Positions 1 through 5,208 of a stretch of DNA of 6,737 nt are shown here, piece after piece. The DNA is from an uncultured Flavobacteriaceae bacterium (lineage in GTDB: Bacteria; Bacteroidota; Bacteroidia; Flavobacteriales; Flavobacteriaceae). How positions within the stretch are numbered: the first letter of the stretch is position 1; every line of letters starts with the position of its first letter. The DNA is taken from positions 1-6,737 of the forward strand of contig CAMZLT010000224.1 of the NCBI GenBank assembly GCA_947311745.1, written 5' to 3'. The position numbers and the translations under genes were made by a program. The notes beneath the pieces were generated by a model. It saw nothing but the letters and a program-made list of their open reading frames with translations, had not been told where the DNA came from and did no database searches.

Positions 1-546
1 ACTTATTTCTAAACGAATAACATCTTTTTTAGAATAATTGGTAATCACCTCGGCAGTTGCTTTTGAATTCGGAATAATTAGTGTTTTATTTCCTGGGGTT
101 ATTACTGTTGTTGTAAAGATTCCTATTTCCGAAACTTTACCAAATTTTCCGTCAATATCAATCCAATCGTCTACTTTAAAAGGTTTTAAAGTCAAAACCA
201 ACAAACCTGAAGCTAAATTACCCAAACTGCCTTGAAGAGATAAACCAATTGCAAGTACCGAAGCTCCGATTATAGTTGCAAAAACACCTAAATCTACACC
301 TAAAATTCCTGCTGCTCCAAGAATTACAGCAACCTTCATTATAATACTAATCATAGATGTTATAAAAGGCTTTATTGTTGTAGATAAACCACTTTTATCC
401 AAAGCAATACTTAATAATTTTTCAATTTTATAAATCACTTTAAAACCAATCCATAAAGTTAAAATTGCCCCTATAAAACTCGGAGCATAGGTTACCACTT
501 TATCTTGTGCTTGTTCTAGATATTCACTAAGTTTACTTGTATCCAT
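1..546 (-). CDS. Small MscS-family mechanosensitive ion channel, 3' end cut by window edge
   Basis: This is the N-terminal 182 residues of an inner-membrane channel of the MscS family, which opens under membrane tension and releases solutes during hypo-osmotic shock. The reading frame is open to base 1. The start is ATG at 546, giving MDTSKLSEYLEQ. Hydrophobic segments lie at about residues 20-38, 60-82 and 84-118. The last is the Gly/Ala-rich pore helix (GASVLAIGLSLQGSLGNLAS, about 94-113), the hallmark of the family. It is followed by the beta-domain with KPFKVDDWIDIDGKFGKV (121-138), then EIGIFTTTV and NKTLIIPNS (153-161). The short N-terminus indicates a three-TM, MscS/YggB-like form rather than a large MscK type. 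The C-terminal vestibule lies outside the window. It sits 32 nt after the GIN lipoprotein gene, with a good -7 element in the gap, so it may be transcribed both with that operon and on its own. Confidence 0.93.
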   Translation of the reverse strand, partial: MDTSKLSEYLEQAQDKVVTYAPSFIGAILTLWIGFKVIYKIEKLLSIALDKSGLSTTIKPFITSMISIIMKVAVILGAAGILGVDLGVFATIIGASVLAIGLSLQGSLGNLASGLLVLTLKPFKVDDWIDIDGKFGKVSEIGIFTTTVITPGNKTLIIPNSKATAEVITNYSKKDVIRLEIS

Positions 547-563
547 AGATAATTTTGTTTTTA

Positions 564-571
564 CAAAAGTA
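564..571 (-). promoter_or_regulatory. Candidate -7 promoter element for the MscS gene
   Basis: Read on the minus strand, this is TACTTTTG, an exact match to the Bacteroidota -7 consensus TAnnTTTG. It lies 17 nt before the ATG at 546, so a transcript would have a leader of only about 10 nt. No clear TTG was found 17-23 nt upstream, so only half of the promoter is supported. The element overlaps a perfect 6-bp inverted repeat (TTTTGT, 4-nt loop, ACAAAA at 553-568). Confidence 0.4.
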
Positions 572-578
572 TAAAATA

Positions 579-1313
579 TTAGTTAAAAATTAGTTGTCCT
601 GAATAATGTTCTTGCACATCGACAAATAAAGGGTGGTTAAAACTAACAACATCACCTATCGAAAAAATTTCACCTGTAATTTCATCTAAAGGATGTACTA
701 ATATATCATTAGTAGATTTTTGAATAATTTGCACTTCATTTGCCAATAAATTTTCTCCTTCAAAACGAGAACTACCAGAATAAAATCCTACAACTAAACG
801 ATTTGTTGTACCTTCTAATTTAAAGACCGAATTTCCATTAGCAACAATATTAATACGATTTGTTGCGACTTTCAAATCAAAATCACCAATATTTAAAGCA
901 TCGGTTTGTGTATTATCTTCGGAAATTAAAGTCATTTGTGGATAGCTTAAAATACCGTCTGATTGTATAATCCGTGCAGTACTCGAGCGAATTTTAGTAA
1001 TATTTGGCGAAGTAATTAAAATTTTTGTAACGGCATAATCTCTAACATAATTACAACCATTATCATCCGATAAACGCAATTCGTTATCTATAACCTCAAC
1101 ATTTACAGCATCTATAAGATTTTCGCCTGTTCTAATAATCACTTTTTGTGTTACTCCTTGTTTTAGAACTACACGTATTTCATTTCCTACATAAATTTCT
1201 GTAAAATTTGATACGGAAACTTCTTGCTCAATTATTTTACCCGTAGATTTAAAGCAATCTTTTGGATTACAACTAAACTGAATGGCAATAAATAAAAATA
1301 TTATTTTTTTCAT
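579..1313 (-). CDS. Head GIN domain lipoprotein (DUF2807, putative auto-transporter adhesin family)
   Basis: This is a 244-residue protein of the head GIN domain family (DUF2807), common in Bacteroidota and of unknown biochemical role. I chose ATG 1313 (MKKIIFLFIAIQFSC) because it opens a short lipoprotein signal with a candidate lipidated Cys at residue 15. A longer frame from 1346 would overlap the upstream gene and place 11 charged or polar residues before the signal. After the signal come the entry strand (VSVSNFTEIYVGNEIRVVLKQG, in which the family's usual SGIFEVYV-like motif is recognisable), the N-terminal GIN strands, and repeating short beta-strand units rich in N, S and G (about 100-215) suggesting a right-handed beta-helix. 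It ends with DVQEHYSGQLIFN, a typical C-terminus of the family. It is probably anchored to the outer or inner membrane by lipid. It lies 10 nt after the second PagL-like gene and is probably cotranscribed with it. The family assignment is firm, but its function is unknown. Confidence 0.88.
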   Translation of the reverse strand: MKKIIFLFIAIQFSCNPKDCFKSTGKIIEQEVSVSNFTEIYVGNEIRVVLKQGVTQKVIIRTGENLIDAVNVEVIDNELRLSDDNGCNYVRDYAVTKILITSPNITKIRSSTARIIQSDGILSYPQMTLISEDNTQTDALNIGDFDLKVATNRINIVANGNSVFKLEGTTNRLVVGFYSGSSRFEGENLLANEVQIIQKSTNDILVHPLDEITGEIFSIGDVVSFNHPLFVDVQEHYSGQLIFN

Positions 1314-1323
1314 TGTAATGGAA

Positions 1324-2415
1324 TTATAATCTATATCCAACACCAAATTCTAACATTTCGGCTCTAAATAAATTTAATTTTAAGGTTAATTCTGCGGAAA
1401 AATGGTTGTTTACTTTGTAATTTAATCCGAAACGCTCATAGACACGCGAAACGTATTTTTTAGGATAATACAGGTGATATCCTACTTGCGAAACTACTGC
1501 TAATTTATTTAACTGTAAAGCATGTCCAAAAAACATTCCGATACGTTTGGTATTTGTAATTTTTGGTTGTGGCTCGTCATCGTCTATATATTTTTTTAAA
1601 AATTTGGAATCAAAATAATCCAATCCTGTGGTAATACTTGAAATAGAACTCATTTTTTTATCCAACATAAAAGTTGCTACATAAAACGGATATTTTCCGC
1701 TACCGATATTTTTAGACTCGTTTATTCCCGAACGCAAAATAAAATTATATCCTATTTTTTGTTTGGTTTTTGGTGGTTTTACTTTTTCAGGAAAAGGATT
1801 TTCTTCCGATTTTAAATCGTAATGAATTCCCATATTAATGGCAAAAGTGTTTAAACCCAAATTAGGATTTTTAATTCCTGCATTTGAAAAATGAATTAAA
1901 GAAATACCTGTGTTAAATCCGATTTTATTTTTTAAAAAAGAGCCGTGATAATTCAAATTAAAATATGCAGAACCTGCTAATTTTGATGCCAAAGCAAAAT
2001 TATATGGGTTTTTTATTTCATGGTATGGATTAGTAATATATGCCAAACCTAAAGCAAAACGAAACAGCAATTTATTTCTTGCATTTCGGTTGCTTAAATA
2101 GAAATTATAATGTCCGTAAACGCCATACATTTCTCCTAAAATAGTTGAATTTGTATTTTCGTACAATGCTGAAAATCCATAATCTGGATAATTATAATAG
2201 CTAAGCCATTCTTTTTTTTTAGTATTTTGTATGTTATAACTTAGCATAATACCATACGGATTTCCTTGGATTGCGGTTTTTAAGGATTTATCGTGTTCTA
2301 AGGCTATTCCGTAAAACACATTAGTTTCTAAAAAACTTGGTTTACTTTGAGCAAAAGTATCTTTTGCTACACAAAAAAGAATAAAAAGAACGATATGTCT
2401 GTGCAAATATTTCAT
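1324..2415 (-). CDS. PagL-like acyloxyacyl hydrolase family outer-membrane protein, downstream tandem copy
   Basis: This is a 363-residue predicted outer-membrane beta-barrel of the Bacteroidota 'acyloxyacyl hydrolase' family related to PagL (lipid A 3-O-deacylase). A signal peptide occupies residues 1-23, with probable cleavage after TFA-Q. Alternating aromatic and aliphatic strands follow, and the chain ends in FGVGYRL, a typical barrel C-terminus. The PagL signature is HFSNAGIKNPNLGLN (175-189): His175 and Ser177 match the catalytic His and Ser of PagL. The position of the third triad member, a Glu in Pseudomonas PagL, is Asn189 here. The protein is about twice the length of PagL. Residues about 215-363 form a second strand-rich half whose role is unknown. 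The start is 3 nt after the stop of the paralogous gene upstream (TAA-ATA-ATG), which suggests translational coupling. Lipid A or envelope lipid editing is an inference. It could also be a non-enzymatic barrel. Confidence 0.85.
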   Translation of the reverse strand: MKYLHRHIVLFILFCVAKDTFAQSKPSFLETNVFYGIALEHDKSLKTAIQGNPYGIMLSYNIQNTKKKEWLSYYNYPDYGFSALYENTNSTILGEMYGVYGHYNFYLSNRNARNKLLFRFALGLAYITNPYHEIKNPYNFALASKLAGSAYFNLNYHGSFLKNKIGFNTGISLIHFSNAGIKNPNLGLNTFAINMGIHYDLKSEENPFPEKVKPPKTKQKIGYNFILRSGINESKNIGSGKYPFYVATFMLDKKMSSISSITTGLDYFDSKFLKKYIDDDEPQPKITNTKRIGMFFGHALQLNKLAVVSQVGYHLYYPKKYVSRVYERFGLNYKVNNHFSAELTLKLNLFRAEMLEFGVGYRL

Positions 2416-2418
2416 TAT

Positions 2419-3510
2419 TTATAATCGTATTCCGATACCAAAAGCAACGGTTTCCGCTTTAGCAGCATGTGCCTTTAAACTTACTGAGGCAAAGTATTTT
2501 TTGTTTTTAAAATAATATTTCAAACCGATACGTTCGTAAATTCGCCCGTCAAATTCGGCAGGATAATACACGTAATAACCAATTTGGCTAATCAGTGAAA
2601 TATCACTAATAAACAACTCGTGCCCTACAAATAAACTAGCACGTTTAAAATCGCCTTTTTTATAATCGGAATCGGCAATTGCACGAATTTCAATATAATC
2701 TTTTAAGCTATAATTTACCAAAAATTCCCCTCCAAATTGCAAGGCAGATTTTTCATTAATTCGTTTATCAGCATAGGTAGAGAGCACAAAAAATGGTTTT
2801 ACACCACTACCAATAAAATCAGTTTCATTAGCTCCGAAACGAAAAACAAAATTGTATTTTATCTTTTCGGTAAATTTTTCTTTTGGTTTTCTTGGTTCGT
2901 ATTCGTTTTTTGCATTGGATAGATTATAATTAATTCCGATAGTACTTGCCCAAACGTTTACGCCAGTATTTGGCGATTTAAAACTAGAGTTAGAAGCATG
3001 AATAAAGGTTAAACCTGCATTAAAGCCTATATTTTTAAAGATATTTTCTCGTTGATAATATAGTTTTAAGTAAGTACTTGAATTTATTTTTGTGCCAAAA
3101 GCAACATTTTTAGGATTGGTAACTTTATCATACGGATTTGTGTTGTAAGCGATTCCCCAACCTACACGAAATATTAATTGATTTATATTATTTCGTGGTA
3201 AAAAATAAAAATTATAATGGCCATAAAGAGAATATAATTCTCCTAAAATAGGATTTTTATAATCTTGATATGCTGCTGAAATTCCGAAATCAGGATAATT
3301 ATATCGTTGTTGCCAATCTTTTTTTCCGTTAGATTTAAAATTGTAACTTACAATAAAACCTGTTGGATGACCAGTTAAAAAGTGTCCTACATTTTTATTA
3401 TGTTTTAATATATTTCCGTAAAAATATTCGGTTTGTATATAGCTTTTTTTTGCATCATTTTGACTGAATACTAGCATTGGAAAAACAAAAAGGAATAGCC
3501 ATTTTTTCAT
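2419..3510 (-). CDS. PagL-like acyloxyacyl hydrolase family outer-membrane protein, upstream tandem copy
   Basis: This is the first gene of the minus-strand cluster. It has 363 residues when started at ATG 3510 (MKKWLFLFVFPMLVFSQ, a signal peptide with cleavage near residue 16). A TTG three codons upstream would only add MRP and is less likely. It is homologous to the next gene along its whole length and exactly as long. Shared blocks include YNYPDFG, ILGELY.LYGHYNFY, NPY and YERIGL. The PagL-type motif reads HASNSSFKSPNTGVN (171-185): His171 and Ser173 are kept, and Asn185 stands where PagL has Glu. The C-terminus FGIGIRL fits an outer-membrane beta-barrel. A TACTTTG sequence (minus strand, 3523-3517) just before the ATG resembles a -7 box but is one base short of TAnnTTTG, so the promoter is not established. 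As in its neighbour, substrate and activity are inferred only from the family. Confidence 0.86.
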   Translation of the reverse strand: MKKWLFLFVFPMLVFSQNDAKKSYIQTEYFYGNILKHNKNVGHFLTGHPTGFIVSYNFKSNGKKDWQQRYNYPDFGISAAYQDYKNPILGELYSLYGHYNFYFLPRNNINQLIFRVGWGIAYNTNPYDKVTNPKNVAFGTKINSSTYLKLYYQRENIFKNIGFNAGLTFIHASNSSFKSPNTGVNVWASTIGINYNLSNAKNEYEPRKPKEKFTEKIKYNFVFRFGANETDFIGSGVKPFFVLSTYADKRINEKSALQFGGEFLVNYSLKDYIEIRAIADSDYKKGDFKRASLFVGHELFISDISLISQIGYYVYYPAEFDGRIYERIGLKYYFKNKKYFASVSLKAHAAKAETVAFGIGIRL

Positions 3511-3580
3511 AGGACGCAAAGTACTAAAACTTTTACAAAATAGATGTTAGAATACTAATAAAATATCACAGCAAAATTAC

Positions 3581-3966
3581 TACATTATAACACCAACCTC
3601 ATTGTTACATTAAAACCATCGCTACATCGCTACATTAGAACAATTGTTACATTAAACCATTGCTACATTGCTACATTAATACATTGTTACATTAAACTCA
3701 TCGCTACATTGTTACATTAAACCATTGCTACATTAACCTCATCGCTACATTATTACATTAACAATCATAGCTTCGTAACCAACGGATTGCTTCACACGTT
3801 CCTCACTCGCAATGACTGGTACATTAAACCATTGTTACATTGTTACATTAGAACCATCGCTACATTAAACTATTGCTACATTGTTACATTAGAACAATTA
3901 TTACATTAAACCATCGCTACATTGTTACATTAACAATCATTGTTACATTAAACTCATCGCTACATT
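3581..3966. repeat. TACATT octamer-phased tandem array
   Basis: This degenerate tandem array fills most of the 3520-3964 intergenic gap. TACATT occurs 24 times, plus one TACATC at 3623. Start-to-start spacings are 25, 17, 8, 17, 16, 8, 8, 8, 17, 8, 16, 17, 8, 66, 16, 8, 17, 16, 8, 17, 16, 8, 18 and 17, that is one or two octamers with an occasional extra base. Read on the minus strand it is a string of two words: RATGTARC, and RATGGTTT or 9-mers such as GATGAGTTT and AATTGTTCT, in irregular order. The 66-bp gap holds an inserted interspersed repeat. The last TACATT (3961-3966) overlaps the stop codon of the leucine dehydrogenase gene. No long ORF or strong hairpin was seen, and its role is unknown. 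Between the array and the PagL-like start (3511-3580) there is only AT-rich sequence. Confidence 0.9.
3769..3819 (-). repeat. GTCATTGCGAG...GAAGCAATCC interspersed repeat within the array
   Basis: On the minus strand 3816-3784 reads GTCATTGCGAG, then TGAGGAACGTGT, then GAAGCAATCC. This resembles a widely scattered bacterial intergenic repeat whose usual form is close to GTCATTGCGAGGAACGAAGCAATCC, often mistranslated as short 'CHCEERSDEAI' or 'MSLRGTKQS' type proteins. The ends ATTGC and GCAAT can pair. This copy is slightly longer and diverged in the middle. The flanking bases 3769-3783 also do not fit the octamer words, so the whole foreign block is about 51 bp. It carries no gene. Confidence 0.7.
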
Positions 3967-5065
3967 AACTAAGCTCTTTATTTTTTGCATCAATTCGTGC
4001 TTGAGCGATATTAAAAGCAGCTTGATAAGTGGTGATTTCCTCTTTATCGGCAAGTTTAAAAATTTCTAAAGTAGTATTGTAAATATTTTCTGTCTTACTT
4101 TTGATTTCTGATTTATCATAACCAACAAGTTCGGCATATACGTTAATGATTCCTCCTGCATTGATTAGAAAATCTGGAGCATAAGCAATACCTTTTTCTC
4201 GTAAAATTCTACCGTGTTTTATCTCGTCTTGCAATTGGTTGTTTGCTGCACCTGCAATGACTTTAGCTTTTAAACGATCAATAGTATTATCATTAATAGT
4301 CGCACCTAAAGCACAAGGAGCATAAATATCCACATCCAAACCATAGATATCTAAATCGGAATAAATAGTTACTCCGTATTTTTTACTAACACGTTCTAGT
4401 TGTTCGGCGTTTATATCGTTAATAATAACTTTTGCTCCTTCTTTTGTTGCTAAATCTACTAGCGTTTCACCAACGTGTCCGATACCTTGCACTAAAATAG
4501 TTTTATCTTCAAGATTTTCTGTTCCGAATTTGTATTTTGCAGCAGCTTTCATTCCCATATACACACCATACGCTGTAATTGGCGAAGGATTCCCAGCTCC
4601 TCCTTTAGATTCAGAAATTCCTGTTACGTGTGGTGTAACTTCACGAATAATATCCATATCTCTAGTTTCCATACCAACATCCTCTGCTGTGATATATTTT
4701 CCGCTAAGTGAATCAACAAACTGTCCAAATCTACGCATTAAAGCGTCATTTTTTTGCGTTTTTGCATCGCCAATAATTACGGCTTTTCCTCCTCCGAGGT
4801 TTAAACCTGTAATTGCAGATTTATAAGTCATTCCTCTTGACAAACGCAAAACATCTTGCAATGCTTCTGCTTCATTTTTATAGTTCCACATTCTTGTTCC
4901 GCCAAGAGCAGGTCCGAGTGTTGTATTGTGTATTCCGATAATAGCTTTTAAACCAGTTTTTTTGTCATTACAAAAGACAATTTGCTCGTGGTCATTAAAA
5001 GATAAATTTCCAAAAACAGGACTTAAATCTTTTAATTTTTTTGCTTCTATTATATCTGCAGTCAT
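3965..5065 (-). CDS. Leucine (Leu/Val/Phe-type) amino-acid dehydrogenase
   Basis: This 366-residue cytosolic NAD-dependent enzyme of the Glu/Leu/Phe/Val dehydrogenase superfamily reversibly deaminates branched-chain L-amino acids to 2-oxoacids and ammonia. The N-terminal catalytic domain contains GPALGGTRMW (51-60), MTYKSA with the substrate-binding Lys82, GLNLGGGKAVI with the catalytic Lys94, and AEDVG with Asp129. The Rossmann domain contains GIGHVG (194-199) and an acidic Asp217 ending beta-2 (IINDIN), consistent with NAD rather than NADP. APCALGATIND (249-259) and AGAANNQL (271-278) are further family signatures. Overall length matches leucine dehydrogenases of this phylum. I chose ATG 5065 (MTADIIEAKKLKDL). 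A longer frame to 5113 would read through the likely promoter and add a non-conserved hydrophobic stretch. The physiological role is probably branched-chain amino-acid breakdown or synthesis of precursors for branched fatty acids. Leu preference over Val or Phe is inferred from the family. It is divergent from the ABC exporter gene. Confidence 0.94.
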   Translation of the reverse strand: MTADIIEAKKLKDLSPVFGNLSFNDHEQIVFCNDKKTGLKAIIGIHNTTLGPALGGTRMWNYKNEAEALQDVLRLSRGMTYKSAITGLNLGGGKAVIIGDAKTQKNDALMRRFGQFVDSLSGKYITAEDVGMETRDMDIIREVTPHVTGISESKGGAGNPSPITAYGVYMGMKAAAKYKFGTENLEDKTILVQGIGHVGETLVDLATKEGAKVIINDINAEQLERVSKKYGVTIYSDLDIYGLDVDIYAPCALGATINDNTIDRLKAKVIAGAANNQLQDEIKHGRILREKGIAYAPDFLINAGGIINVYAELVGYDKSEIKSKTENIYNTTLEIFKLADKEEITTYQAAFNIAQARIDAKNKELS

Positions 5066-5090
5066 AAAAATTAGTGTTAAAATTCTTTGG

Positions 5091-5098
5091 CAAAGATA
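5091..5098 (-). promoter_or_regulatory. Candidate -7 promoter element for leucine dehydrogenase
   Basis: The minus strand reads TATCTTTG, an exact TAnnTTTG match, followed by CC and ending 25 nt before the ATG at 5065. Transcription from it would leave a leader of about 20 nt. The nearest TTTG upstream (minus strand, in ATATTTTGC) is only 12 nt away, short of the usual 17-23 nt, so the -33 half is unsupported. Confidence 0.45.
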
Positions 5099-5152
5099 CA
5101 AAATTATCAGCAAAATATTCTCTTATAAATGTTAAGAATTTATTTAAAATAA

Positions 5153-5186
5153 TTTGTCTTTTCTGTTTAAATAATCAATATATTTG
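5153..5186 (+). promoter_or_regulatory. Candidate sigma-A type flavobacterial promoter for the ABC transporter
   Basis: TTTG at 5153-5156 (-33) and TATATTTG at 5179-5186 (-7, exact TAnnTTTG) are separated by 22 nt, inside the range reported for Flavobacterium-type promoters. The transcript would start near 5193, about 16 nt before the ATG at 5209. No Shine-Dalgarno sequence is evident, as is common in this phylum. Confidence 0.5.
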
Positions 5187-5208
5187 ATTTTTAATTGTTC
5201 GTAACATA

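Noticed and set aside
38..235. Plus-strand open frame of 65 codons
   Set aside because: Lies antisense to the clearly recognisable MscS coding region, and its protein matches no family I know.
1314..1346. Upstream start for the GIN lipoprotein (MVLDIDYNSIT...)
   Set aside because: It would overlap the end of the preceding gene and bury the lipoprotein signal. ATG 1313 gives a proper signal peptide.
2737..2922. Plus-strand open frame of 61 codons rich in Phe and Trp
   Set aside because: Fully antisense to the upstream PagL-like gene, and its composition reflects that gene's Lys/Asn codons read backwards.
3581..3966. CRISPR array
   Set aside because: Units are 8-17 bp and directly adjoining, with no unique spacers of constant length, and no cas genes are nearby.
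4530..4826. Plus-strand open frame of 98 codons
   Set aside because: Antisense shadow of the conserved leucine dehydrogenase core. The Pro/Ile/Ser-rich product is typical of reverse reading.
5066..5113. Upstream start for leucine dehydrogenase
   Set aside because: The added residues are translated promoter-like AT-rich DNA including the -7 box, and family members begin near the ATG at 5065.
4926..5135. Plus-strand open frame of 69 codons
   Set aside because: Antisense to the dehydrogenase N-terminus and promoter region. No signal of its own.
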